Source: Mixophyes australis (Eukaryota; Chordata; Amphibia; Anura; Limnodynastidae). From it: a DNA stretch of 64,000 nucleotides. A program made the position numbers and the translations under genes. This document shows positions 32,399 through 42,179 of the stretch, in pieces. Below the pieces are notes generated by a model. The model was not told the origin of the DNA. It saw only the letters and a program-made list of their open reading frames with translations, and ran no database searches. The DNA is taken from positions 16,847,004 to 16,911,003 of the forward strand of contig JAVHZZ010000003.1 in assembly GCA_036250195.1 (NCBI GenBank). The letters run 5' to 3'. Position 1 is the stretch's first letter. Each line of letters begins with the position of its first letter.

Positions 32399-32700
32399 GG
32401 GTTCCTTTCCCGTAAATTCCTACCAGCCAAGAATAACAATACCATTGCTTACAAAGAACTCCTGGTCATAAAATTAGCTCTCATTGAATGGATATACTTT
32501 CTAGTAGGTTCTAGATATCCTACAAAAACTTATTATACCTACAAACTGCTCAGTTCTTAAACCCACACCAAGCTCATTGGTCTCTATTCTTCTCCCACTT
32601 TGACCTCCATATTACTTTTAAGCCCGGTCATAAGAGCAAAAAGGCAGACCCCCTGTCTTTGGTCTTTGACAATGAACTGGAGATGGAAAGTTCTGAGAGT
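32399..32700 (+). pseudogene. Gypsy-2 RNase H, continuation after the nest
   Basis: Translation with frame changes: GFLSRKFLPAKNN, IAYKELLVIKLALIEW, then a TYYTYKLL block, and in other frames HWSLFFSHFDLHITF and KKADPLS. These are the RNase H blocks that follow the 24414-24851 part. Joined across the 9-bp duplication, the two halves are in frame. The RNase H tail and spacer then end; no integrase is found before the LTR remnant at 32830, so integrase has been deleted. Confidence 0.85.
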
Positions 32701-32829
32701 CAGCCCATTTTAGAACCCATATTCTTATCCTCTACCTTGTGTGTGTCTCCTTTAACTCTACCCCGTGGGAGGATTTTGTCCCACTAAAACTTGAGAGAAA
32801 CTTCTCCACTGTTTCCATTCTTCAAGTTT

Positions 32830-33104
32830 TTCGGGTCATACGGATACCTGGGTAACCAGAGTTTTCAGCCTTCCAGTTGTCCTGGTCATCTGGACAACTT
32901 TACCAGTACTAAACCTACACCATCTCCAACCGGTCTTGTCTGGTGCCCGCCCAGAGAACAGCAAACTTCAGGGCTGAAGTCACCAAGACCAAACCTCCCT
33001 GCAGGGGTTCCTAGTGAATACCTTCATCCCGTTAGATTCCACATCTTCATTGTAGGCACTACTAAATCTTGCAGATCTCAAAGGATCCGAAAAGTCTTGC
33101 CCCT
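32830..33104 (+). mobile_element. 3' LTR remnant of gypsy-2
   Basis: Matches about 22200-22466 of the 5' LTR (AGTACTAAACCTAC, CTCCAACCGGTCTTG, GGTGCCCG, GCTGAAG, GAATACCTTCA, TTAGATTCC). The left ~380 bp of the LTR are missing. The right edge is approximate and no target duplication was found. Confidence 0.8.
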
Positions 33105-33328
33105 AATATGATAGCTTTGTTAATAGTTCAAGGTGAGTGAGTACGAGCGTCTATAGCTCTTGATTTGGGTGGTGCGCTTATATTGTGTCAAAAGCTCTAA
33201 ATGTTACTAGCTGATATTGATATTTAAAGGTATAAGTGGTGTATGTCAAGATGGTAAGTGTCAAAGTGTTTGGTGGGTAAAGTCTACATCGGGGGCCTGT
33301 GGATATATATTAAAGAGGGCTAAAACTC

Positions 33329-33378
<50 letters not shown>

Positions 33379-34162
33379 TTTTTCTGTTATGTGGTTTAAA
33401 AATTCAAGTGAATAATATGTGTGGCAATGTGCATACAAAGTGTAATATTAATGTGTGGTGTAGTGCTTGATGTGTCTAATGGGTGGCTATTGGTGTGTGT
33501 TATTAGCAGGAGCACTGAGAAGAGCAGTTAATAAATGCTGTTAGCTTTTTGCTTTAAGAAGAGCAGTTTTTGTATGAAGTATGTTAGTACTTATCATTGA
33601 TGGTAAGCGGTGTTGCACTCCTTGGCATCCGTCTCCTTCCGTGGGTGGATCACAGATTGTGTTGCACACACTGGTCGCTTCCTGCCAAGTGGAACGCACA
33701 GGCGTCAATGAATTCCACTGCTTTCAAAGATGGACGTTCGGATTCTCTGTATTTTCTGGAGACAGGGGCGGCGGTGAATTCAGGCGTGGAATGAGTGAGT
33801 AAAGTGTAAGTATAGATCCATCTTTTGTCCTGTTTCAGCAGGAGTTCTTCAGGTATATGGAAAGCCTGGGAGTCCCAAAGGAGTTTAAATACTGTCTAGT
33901 TCTTAGGGTTTCCAATGAGATGCATGGGAGCATCTGGAGGGAGTTAAAATGTTTGATATGGTGGAAAGTGGGAGGAAGGGGGTGGGATAATGGGAGGGAT
34001 GGCTTCATTGATTGCCACCTGATGTGTGCTGCATATGTTAGACAAAATCACTAGTATCTATTAACAATAATTGAGGATAATACAATTTTGCTAAGCATAA
34101 ATAAGTAAAAGAACTATTGATAGCACTCTATCTAATAAATTTGGCATAGGGATAAGTGGTAC
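33105..34162. other. Unrecognised outer insertion sequence with (TTA)n
   Basis: Continues across the hAT to 35613-35717. Contains (TTA)n at 33330-33376 and short open frames without recognised domains (for example 33857-34054). Just past the hAT, a short stretch reads without stops (WYAVNTVEITKGDTKIRD). I do not recognise it. It may be part of an unknown element. Confidence 0.5.
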
Positions 34163-35612
34163 CAGGGTCTGATTAAGGGTTCTGGCCGCCCTAGGCTAAT
34201 ACTGTCGCAGCGCCCCCCCCCCCCCCCCCCCCTCCTCCGAATATATAGGTGTATAGGAACACTCCTGAATATGAATGTTCAGGTATATTCTCCAGCATTC
34301 AAATTTAGACAGATTGTGCCATTATCTCTTACCTGTTCTTGCTCTTCTCTCTTGCAACTTTGTTATCCTCTCGCTGGCTTCTGGAAAGTTGGCGTCCTTT
34401 TTTGAAAATGCAAAAATGTATTATAATGCAAACCCTGAATGATTAGGCCCTTTAGTTAAAACAAAACACTCCATTATGGCCAGCTAAAAGTACCCCATTG
34501 GACAGGCATATATAAGCAATATCTGAATATTTGTTGTCAATCAAATACAAACCTCTACCAGCCCCATCTCACTAATATTTAGTATTCTAGTGATTGCTGA
34601 GACCACCCATGTGACCACCACACAATCATGAGATTCTGCCCCCCAAAGCTGCTCTATTTTTTAAATACCCCCTGCAGCCATTTTCCTTAACCACAACCCC
34701 CCCCACAGCCATTTTCCTTAACCCCTGCTGCAGCCATTTTCTTTACCTCCCACCCTGCATCCATCCCCCTTGCAGCTATTTTCCTTACCTCCACTCTGCT
34801 AGCTAGCTATCCCCCCCCGTCACATCAAAACTCCCCCAGTCACATATATCAGCCCCCCTCCTCTGCCCTCCTTCATACATATCAACCTCTCTACCTCCCT
34901 ATAGATTTTCATGGCAGCCCCCCCCCTCCCACCCTATAGATTTGTATGACAGTCCCCCTCTCCCTCCCTATACATATGCATGACAGTCCCCCCTCTCCCT
35001 CCCTATAGATATGCAGGGTAGTCCCCCCCCCTCCCTATAGATATGCAGGGCAGTTCCCCCCCTCCCTATAGATATGCAGGGCAGTTCCCCCCCTCCCTAT
35101 AGATATGCAGGGCAGTTCCCCCCCCTCCCTATAGATATGCAGGGCAGTTCCCCCCCCCTCCCTATAGATATGCAGGGCAGTTCCCCCCCCTCCCTATAGA
35201 TATGCAGGGCAGTTCCCCCCCTCCCTATAGATATGCAGGGCAGTTCCCCCTTCACTTATCTGTAGTTGTGCCAGCGTCGCTCCTCTCCTCAGATCAGCAG
35301 ATAGGAAGTGAAGACGTCCTGCTTCCTGTCTGCTGCACAGCAACAGGCAGCCTGGCGATTGGCTGTGTGTTGCTAACCACTGACCACCAATGCTTTTGAT
35401 CATCGAGCCCTCCACCCCCCTGCAGCGACCCCCCCCGCAGTGACCCCCCGCCTCCCCCACCCCGAAAAAAAAAATGAATGAAGAAAAAAAAAAAAATTTT
35501 AAAAAAAAAAATATATTTTTTTTTTTAAAAAAAAATACCCACAGTGCAGCGCCCCCCGGGACCCAGCGCCCCAGGCTGCAGCCTGGTCAGCCTAGTGGTT
35601 GATCAGGCCCTG
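34163..35612. mobile_element. hAT-type element, 1.45 kb, with 8-bp target duplications
   Basis: AGTGGTAC at 34155-34162 and 35613-35620. Ends CAGGGTCTGATT and GATCAGGCCCTG. The interior is poly-C (34206-34231), C-rich sequence and a 32-33-bp tandem repeat (about 34970-35250, unit CCCTCCCTATAGATATGCAGG), then poly-A/poly-T (35465-35535). No transposase frame; non-autonomous. Confidence 0.9.
34970..35250. repeat. 32-33-bp C-rich tandem repeat
   Basis: About eight copies of a CTATAGATATGCAGGGCAG unit separated by C-rich CTCCC runs. Copy length varies with the number of Cs, consistent with slippage. Confidence 0.93.
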
Positions 35613-35735
35613 AGTGGTACGCAGTAAATACTGTGGAGATTACTAAAGGGGATACTAAAATTAGAGATGCTATGTTTGGAGTAGAGCATGGATATTATGA
35701 TGTGGAGATTGAAAAAAATATTTGCTCATCATTTG

Positions 35736-35768
35736 TATAAACCAGTGTGTTTGCATTATAATTTGCAT
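35736..35768 (+). promoter_or_regulatory. Conserved TATAAA plus octamer upstream of T2R-B
   Basis: TATAAA 35736-35741 and ATTTGCAT 35761-35768, 95 bp before the ATG as in T2R-A. It lies only about 20-50 bp inside the right edge of the 14-kb insertion, so this is all that remains in place of the ancestral upstream region. Confidence 0.5.
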
Positions 35769-35862
35769 TACATGTTGAAATATTGCAACACCAGAATAAA
35801 GTGATCACTTGATAGATTAACATCATTAGACTTCTCCTTTCTACAGGACGGATTGCTCAGTG

Positions 35863-36801
35863 ATGACTTCTATTGCACAACTTCTTCCAGCAGGATTTGT
35901 CCTTGCAGTAGGACTAGTGATACATTTATTTATCACAGCTGTGAATGTCTCTTACTGGCTGAAAGGAAAACCAGTGACTCCCATTGACAAAGTTCTCACC
36001 TCCCTTGGGATCTCAAGGATGCTGATTCAAATGTTTTCTATTCTTGATTTAATTTTACATTCCGTCTTTCACAATAGCCTAGATTCTCAAAACATACTAA
36101 TTCTCATCATTGACTGTTTTCTGGTGTTCTCAAACTACTGCACGATTTGGTTGGCGACTCTGTACTCCGTTGTCTTCTGTTTGAAGATTGCCATCTTCCG
36201 CAACCTCTTCTATTCACGTCTGAAGAGGATTATATCAGAACGGATTGTCCTCCTCATTACTGCTTGTGTGCTGATCTCAATTTGTTACAAGTTAATGTTT
36301 CTGTGGCTTAAGAACAGTGACATAAATTCCACAAATTCCACAGAGGTCATTCTGACAAATAGATCTTGGACACCTCAAATGGATATAAGATATGTATATT
36401 TATTTATATGTTGGAATATTGTACCATTCCTCATATATTCCATGTCAACAATCCTTCTAATGATCTCTCTGTGTCTTCACTTAAATAGAATGAAATTTCA
36501 CAATAATGTATCAGTCCATCTGGAACCTTATTATACTGCTATTAGATCCCTTTTGTTCTGCTTTGTGTGTTATGCTTTACATGTCATGAGCAATCTAATT
36601 GCTTTTTATTTCATATATACCCTTGGGCTCATGTGGTTTCTCATTATTTTCAATGCACCTTCCATTATACATTCCATATTCATGATCCACAAATCAGGCA
36701 ATCTAAGGCATAGGTTCCATCAGAAACTTTACTGCATGGTCAACTGTGTATTTAAAGGACAGGAAACGTCTTCAACAGACGTGGTGGACACAGTTACTTA
36801 G
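35863..36801 (+). CDS. Bitter taste receptor, TAS2R-like (T2R-B), intact
   Basis: 312 residues, single coding exon, ATG at 35863 (the preceding GTG rejected). Collinear with T2R-A: LGISRMLIQM in TM2, WLATLYSVVFCLKIAIFRNLFYS in TM3, a loop-2 NSTNSTE and NRS sequon cluster, LHLNRMKFHNNVSVHLEPYYTA before TM6, and IHSIFMIHKSGNLRHRF in TM7. The C-terminus is four residues longer (DVVDTVT). No stop or frameshift despite the 14-kb insertion about 145 bp upstream, so either the proximal block suffices for expression, a new promoter is used, or the insertion is recent or the gene silent. Conserved AATAAA at 37214. Confidence 0.9.
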   Translation: MTSIAQLLPAGFVLAVGLVIHLFITAVNVSYWLKGKPVTPIDKVLTSLGISRMLIQMFSILDLILHSVFHNSLDSQNILILIIDCFLVFSNYCTIWLATLYSVVFCLKIAIFRNLFYSRLKRIISERIVLLITACVLISICYKLMFLWLKNSDINSTNSTEVILTNRSWTPQMDIRYVYLFICWNIVPFLIYSMSTILLMISLCLHLNRMKFHNNVSVHLEPYYTAIRSLLFCFVCYALHVMSNLIAFYFIYTLGLMWFLIIFNAPSIIHSIFMIHKSGNLRHRFHQKLYCMVNCVFKGQETSSTDVVDTVT

Positions 36802-37430
36802 TAACTTTACATGTAAAAAAATGTAATCAAGTATATTCATAAAGACTGATCAGATTTTTGACACTGAGGGGTTGATGAAGATTTGGACACATATGCCTTC
36901 ACAACACATGCAGTAAAATTATGCATATAAAAAAATGCATGTACATACATATGCTCAGAGTGACGCATCTAGATATTCCTGCAGTTGTGTAATAGTATCA
37001 TATGTACCAAGACATACTCATGCCCGACTCAGTGTAGACATTCCAGGTGAATCTAGTGTAAATTACAGCTGTTTTTAGAATGTGTTTAGTATGCCATATT
37101 TCTCAATAAGAACTAGTTTTAAATATGTATCCCTTATATTATATTGTGGATGAATATAATAATGGTACATTAACAGTGTGTATCTATTGTGTACTGTGGC
37201 ATCCTCATTAGCAAATAAACATCTTTTTATCTTGACTTATAGCATCTTTTTGCCTATGTATCATGTACTGTGAATGTTATGCAAATGCCCCATTTGCAAA
37301 TATTAAACAGTTATGACTATTGACACCTTATTATATATATGTATTGTGTATTGGGACTGCACCACTGATAGCTCACATTAATCACACAATTTACTTTTAG
37401 AAAAAATAAATCATTCTCTCATTAGAGAAA
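36802..37430 (+). repeat. 3' flank of T2R-B
   Basis: Collinear with the flanks of T2R-A and T2R-C (GTATATTCATAAAGACTGA, GCTGTTTTTAGAATGTGTTTAGTATG, TTAGCAAATAAAC, CTCACATTAATCAC). The match ends at about 37430 (ATTCTCTCATTAGAG). Confidence 0.82.
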
Positions 37431-37764
37431 ATTCCATAGATAAAAAACCTTATGGTTTAACATGTTCGATTAAGGTTCCTTACACACCATCTAAAATTTA
37501 AGAACACTTTTGAAACTCTTCCACTCATACTCCAAAAAGCAATGAAATTACGATGATTAAGGCAGAAACCTTAATGGACGTGTTACTTGCGCAATACAGA
37601 CATGGTATGCCATCACATCCTGTGGTTAGCTGCAGATTCAGCACTATCATGGAATGAGATTGCTGTCACTCACAAAATGGTGGAGCTCCTAATTCACATA
37701 TTTGTGTGTTCACTGGAATACACACATGCAGTACTATTACATTTTCTTAGTTTAGCTTTATCGT
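37431..37764. other. No gene seen
   Basis: AT-rich unique-looking sequence between the T2R-B flank and the minisatellite; no ORF, RNA gene or repeat recognised. Confidence 0.6.
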
Positions 37765-37965
37765 AGTTTAATATACATGCAATATCCAGTAGGCACATAT
37801 ATACACAATACCCAGTATATAATAATATACATGCAATGTCCAGTAAGTACACATGTACAATACCCAGTATATAATATACATGCAATACCCAGCATATAAT
37901 AATATAACTACAATATCCAGTATATAATAATATAAGTACAATACCCAGTATATAATAATATCAGT
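37765..37965. repeat. AT-rich minisatellite next to the CDC25-like exon
   Basis: Degenerate tandem copies built around CAATACCCAGTATATAATA, about 30-40 bp each, running to within about 25 bp of the splice donor of the exon at 37991. It explains the YYILDI/YYIL-type open frames on the minus strand. Confidence 0.9.
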
Positions 37966-37990
37966 GCATGCACATAACAGCGGTACAGAC

Positions 37991-38175
37991 CTCCCCAGGC
38001 CGGTCAGCTGGGTCTTGGTGAAGGTCAGGCTGGTGACCGGGGACAGGACTCTGCTCTCCGCCTGCAGGAGGCTCCAGGCCCCGCTCAGTCCACAGGGTAA
38101 CAGGCTGCTGGGGCGGACCAGGGGCCCCTGGGAGCGGCTGGGACTGAAATCAATCATCATTTTCTCCATCTCCAT
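37991..38175 (-). CDS. CDC25-like phosphatase, first coding exon (61 codons, splice donor)
   Basis: Minus-strand ATG at 38175. Residues 1-61 include FSPSRSQGPLV and, at 43-61, VLSPVTSLTFTKTQLTGLG. This matches the conserved N-terminal start of CDC25A/B-type dual-specificity phosphatases (the SPVT.LT.T...L.GLG pattern), where the first coding exon ends at the same place. Translation stays open but a donor GAG|GTCTGT falls right after GLG (intron starts at 37990), giving phase 2. CDC25 activates CDKs, but the catalytic domain is in later exons, none of which I see at lower coordinates. TATAAA (38337-38342) and CCAAT (38379-38383) lie upstream. It may be a real gene with a very long intron 1 containing T2Rs, or an isolated duplicated exon. 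Confidence 0.55.
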
Positions 38176-38336
38176 GATGTCGGGGTAAATGCAGGCAGTA
38201 GCTGGGGATGTAGGATGCAGGGGCAGCAGTGTCCGGGGTATATAGTATATAAAGGGGGCTAGGGCCTGCACATAACACGGGGCAGATGTCACCACGGCCG
38301 GGCCTCTCTCATTTCTGCGGCTGCAGCTGCTCCGTA

Positions 38337-38383
38337 TTTATATTTGAAAAATAACAGAGGCTGGAGGCAGAGAGACAACCAAT
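38337..38383 (-). promoter_or_regulatory. Candidate promoter of the CDC25-like exon: inverted CCAAT and TATAAATA
   Basis: On the minus strand TATAAATA reads at about 38342-38335, and an inverted CCAAT (ATTGG) lies about 40 bp upstream at 38379-38383. That is 160-210 bp before the ATG. Spacing fits a NF-Y/TATA core promoter, and cell-cycle genes often use CCAAT boxes. Inference only. Confidence 0.4.
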
Positions 38384-38421
38384 AGCCGGTCCCAGGAGGA
38401 GGAGAGAGGGGGGGCTGTCAC

Positions 38422-38842
38422 ACAGGGGAGGGGGACATGGTGCTGGAACAGAGGGAAGGGGGACATGATGCTGGCACAGAGGGGAGGGGGGGACATGGTG
38501 CTGGCACACAGGGTAGGGGGGGACATGTTGCTGGCACACAGGGGAGGGGGGACATGATGCTGGCACAAAGGGGAGGGGGGCATGGTGCTAGCACAGAGGG
38601 GGACATGATGCTGGCACACAGGGGAGGGGGGACATGGCGCTGGCACACAGGGGAGGGGGGACATGGTGCTGGCACACAGTTGAGAGGGACATGATGCTGT
38701 CACACAGGGGAGGGGGACATGATGCTGCAACACAGAGGAGGGGGACATGGTGCTGGTACACAGAGGAGGCCGACATGGTGCTGGCACACAGAGGAAGAGG
38801 ACATGGTGCTGGCACACAGAGGAGAGGGACATGGTGACACAC
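38422..38842. repeat. G-rich minisatellite upstream of the CDC25-like exon
   Basis: About 14 copies of a 28-33-bp unit built on GGGGACATG(G/A)TGCTGGCACACAG with varying G runs. It makes open frames on both strands that are not genes. One strand is strongly G-rich. Confidence 0.95.
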
Positions 38843-38914
38843 TAGGTCTATTTATAGTATTAGGGGATTTTCCCACCAGCATGGAAAAATCACCTAATAC
38901 TATAAATAGACCTA
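38843..38914. repeat. Near-perfect hairpin, ~22-bp perfect arms
   Basis: 38843-38864 is the exact reverse complement of 38893-38914. Pairing extends inward with mismatches (GGATTTTCC / GGAAAAATC) to give about 32-bp arms and a short loop (CACCAGCAT region). It could be the end of a transposon or a miRNA-like hairpin; no evidence decides. Confidence 0.9.
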
Positions 38915-40440
38915 ATGCAGAGAACTAAGTTCATTTGGAAATTACAAATATGTTTTGGACATAGTCAAGCAGGACTTTTGGAATTACATATTTATTTTGG
39001 ACACGATCAAGCATGGACTTTGGATACAAATTTCTTTTGGACATTAGTGACAGTCATTTTTGGATTGAAAGCTCCTGACAAGAGAAGAAAACTTCATTGG
39101 TGAGTACATCAGGTATTTATTATTTTGAATAAAAATATGTGGTGTAAATGAGTGTGTTCACTGTCATTATTGTGGGTTTATTATTTTTAATAAATGTTAG
39201 TGGTTTTAACCAGGGTGTTGTGATTTTGTTAACATTTTTATTTTGTGGAACTACAGGTTCCAGCCAGCCCTGGGTGTCAGGGCATGTTGGCACTTGTGGT
39301 TCTTCAAGTGCCTATATGCCCTGGCTGCCATGGGTATGCTGGTGCTTATAGCTATACAAGTATCAGTATGGCCACACTATTTTGGGCAACCTGGCTGGCT
39401 GGGACTTGTAGTTCCACAATTCAAAATGGTGTCTGTTTGTTTTTTTTACCACTTTATCGCCGTTATTATCCTACACCCATCGCCCAGGGGTGTAGGAAGT
39501 GCCCTAGTGTTATCAGCACTGGGCTGGGTGTCCCTAGGGGGGCCTGCTAGTTTTTTTCGGCGGACCCCGCTCCCTAGGGAATCTAGCCCAGCGCTGAACA
39601 GCCTGGGGTTGGTTAGTCATTATGGCAGGGGGACCCCTGCCTCGTGTCCCCCTGCTATAGTGCCTCCAACCCCGGTGGGTTTGCCTAGTGCTGGTTCCTT
39701 GAAAATCGGGGGACCCCATGCAAATTTTTCCCCGATTTTCACGGAACCAGCAGTAGGCTGGCAGCACTAGGGTTAAGACTAAACAGAGGGGGGACCCCAC
39801 GCTTTATTTTTTTTTAAATCACCGCATGAACCTCTGAGCACTTTAAAATTTCCCGCGCCCCAGCTCAGTGCAGTGAATAAATTAACTGACGTCACTGAGG
39901 GGCGGGAAGTTTAAATGGGCTCTGTAACACAGCTCTGGCACCGCTCTGAGAAATTAATAAACTGTGAAATGAGAGCAGTGCCAATGCTAATACTAGTATA
40001 GTGTGCCCTCCCTCAGCCCCAAAACACCAACCAACCCCCCCTGTACCCAATAAAGATGGCTAAATTCTCCTGCTCACAGAAGGAAATTTCTAAGCGAGAG
40101 GGTCAGTCAGCCATATTTATACTCTCAAGTGAAGCCACTTTGAGTACACCCAGAACACACCTCTATCTGATATGCAAAACATTATGAAATTCCCTATCTT
40201 TAAAATGGGGCATATTTTACCAAATTGTGAAAAAACTGTAACTTTCTCAAACTTGTGAACCCTCAAAGGCACTCCTCAGCCTTAATAGCTTTCTAACAAA
40301 ACTTACCGCATGTCTTTACATTGAAAGTGCATAACAGGAAAACATGTTTTTTTATATATTGTACTGGAAGTTAATGAGTCAAATAGTATTGAGACCAGCA
40401 CTTTTTTAAAGAGGTAGATGTAAACAGTTATATGCAATCC
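38915..40440. repeat. Interspersed-repeat-like sequence, no gene
   Basis: AT-rich first part, then a G/C-rich part (39480-39780) with paired blocks: GAAAATCGGGGGACCCC at 39701 and CCCCGATTTTC further right, and GCACTGGGCTGGG against CCCAGCGCTG. It looks like an old interspersed repeat. Short open frames (39243-39770) have no recognised domain. Confidence 0.5.
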
Positions 40441-40451
40441 ACTAGTTATGA

Positions 40452-41220
40452 TTATTATTATCCTTTATTTGTTAGGCGTCACAAGAGTTCCGCAGCGCCG
40501 TACACAGCACAAACAGTAGACTACACAGGGTGAAACATTACTGACCAATAAACAAAAAATGCGAAAACTTCAGAAACTCCAGGCAGGCTAATGTAGTAAA
40601 CACGGAGCAGAAGAAAATGTATGAAGGCAGGAGGGAAGAGGGCCCCGCTCAAATGACCTTACATCCTAAGGGAGGGTAAACAAAACTCAGGCACAAAGGG
40701 AGTCAGTTGAAGTATGTGCTGAGAGAACAGGGGACCGGGAGGAGAGAGGGGAGATTGAGCGGAGGAGATGAGGGTTTTAGGTGAAGGTTGGTAGGCTTTG
40801 AGGAACAGGTGAGTTTTAAGTGCCCGTTTGAAGGAGCACAGATTAGAAGAGAGACGGATGGAGCGAGGGGGGTCATTCCAATGAAGGGGGGGCTGCATGG
40901 GAGAAGTATTGGATTCTGGAGTGGGAAGAGGTGATCAGAGTGGAAGAGAGGCAACAGTCTTTGGCTGAGCGCAGGGAGCGGGGAGGAGTGTGAATGGAGA
41001 GGAGGTTAGAGATATAGGGGGCAGTAGACTGGGAAAGAGCCATGTAAGTGATGGTCAGGAGTTTGAAAAGGATTCTGTAGGGGACGGTGAGCCAGTGTAA
41101 GGCAAGGCAGAGAGAGGAGGCAGAGGAGGAGCGGCGAGAAAGGAAAATGAGTCTTGCAGCCGCATTGAGTATAGAGCGGAGGGGGGCGAGATGGGAGTGG
41201 GGGATCGTTGGGGGTCAATT
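40452..41220 (-). mobile_element. L2-type LINE fragment, 5'-truncated
   Basis: (ATT)n tail at 40452 then GCGTCACAAG.GTTCCGCAGCGCCG, the same 3' end as the L2 at 50622. The minus strand encodes [32 protein letters not shown], the RT C-terminus, and upstream RT remnants to about 41220 with frame changes. Confidence 0.87.
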
Positions 41221-41590
41221 GTCATCTAACTCAGTAAAATAATAATATGTCAGTCTCAATCCTTAGTGTTACTGAATAACTGTAAAATAGATAAGAAATA
41301 TTGGGAACACACAGGGTCAGATTCATCAGGGCAAGCATACTGAGCACAAACTGCGTTTGGTTTAAAATGCATGTATTTTGGCTTTGCACACACACACAAA
41401 TTCATCAAGGCACGGATTTCAAGATATGTGCGCTGTTGAAATCAGGTGTAGGTCTGCTGTACTCTACTGCACAAGACATTGTCAAATACGTCAAATACCT
41501 ATGTGGATTCTAAATTTGCAAAAGAAGTCACACAGAGATTAAATATTGAATTAATGTCACCTGTTAATAATATAGGCATTAGCCAAGGGG
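41221..41590. other. No gene seen
   Basis: AT-rich sequence with a (CA)n stretch at 41387-41398. No 5' LTR for the Gmr1-like element could be identified here. Confidence 0.55.
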
Positions 41591-41599
41591 GAGGCAACC

Positions 41600-42085
41600 C
41601 CTAGGGGATCAGGACTGTCATCTCTACCTTACCCTAAATTTGAGGACTTTGTTGGGAATATTGATGAGCACCTGCAGGGATTAGAAAGGATCTGTAGCCT
41701 ACATGCTGTACCCAGAGAGGAATGGGTCAAGCATCTTTTGCCCACTCTATAAGGACGTGCAGTGGAGGCCTACTGTGGAGTGCCCTCAGAGGATGGTGCG
41801 GACTATGATATAGTGAAAAGGACACTCCTTAAACAGTACACTATTACCCCAGAGACATATCGTCTGAAGTTCCGGGACCTTACCAAGAACCTCCACGCCT
41901 CCCATGAGGAGTTTGCCAACCTGCTGTGGGAGTCTGCCAGGAAACGGGTGCGCAGAGCAGGTGCATAGACCGTTGAGGAGGCAATAGATTTGATGTGTCG
42001 AGAACACTTTCATCGCCCGTGCACACCACAGGGGAAAGAATGGATGCTGGGCAGGAAGTTGGCATCGGCCTTGTTGCGATGGTTG
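41600..42085 (+). pseudogene. Gmr1-like Gag (SCAN-related capsid part)
   Basis: The translation from about 41620 has LPYPKFEDFVGNIDEHLQGLERI, EEWVKHLLPTL, then 41762-41968: YDIVKRTLLKQYTITPETYRLKFRDLTKNLHASHEEFANLLWE, followed after a stop by TVEEAIDLMCREHF. This matches the capsid C-terminal half of Gmr1-type Gag, the source of vertebrate SCAN domains according to published work. At least two stops. Confidence 0.78.
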
Positions 42086-42179
42086 TGGTGAGTGTGATCT
42101 GGAGTCAATAGTTGTTATACCGTGTATTTAGGAATATATATGGGAATTGACCAGTCTGGGAACAAGTTCAACTGGTGGT

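Larger units (their letters stand above)
21461..35717. mobile_element. ~14.3-kb nested insertion splitting T2R unit 2
   Basis: Homology to the other T2R units stops at about 21460 and resumes at about 35718. Everything between is absent from units 1 and 4. The contents are nested: unknown DNA holding a gypsy element (21810-33104), which holds a Penelope-like element (24852-32398), which holds a tandem LTR array (25234-about 32007), which holds a Harbinger-like MITE (28915-29224). A separate hAT is at 34163-35612. It lies about 145 bp upstream of the T2R-B ATG. Confidence 0.85.

Noticed and set aside
21805..33110. 5-bp target duplication for gypsy-2
   Set aside because: The bases next to 21810 (ACCTT) are not found beside 33104; the 3' LTR edge is probably lost.
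33857..34054. Small ORF in the outer insertion
   Set aside because: Short, no domain, no conserved copy in the window to support coding.
37768..38295. 175-codon minus frame as one CDC25-like protein
   Set aside because: It runs upstream of the ATG and past a good splice donor into a minisatellite; only 38175-37991 has family similarity.
38338..38842. Overlapping open frames in both strands (SSVCQHHVL.., GTWCWHTEE..)
   Set aside because: Products of the G-rich minisatellite with unit near 30 bp.
38843..38914. Calling the hairpin a microRNA gene
   Set aside because: A hairpin alone is weak evidence in a transposon-rich region; reported only as a structure.
39243..39770. 175-codon + strand frame as a gene
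   Set aside because: No recognised domain, and the sequence has paired inverted blocks like an old interspersed repeat.
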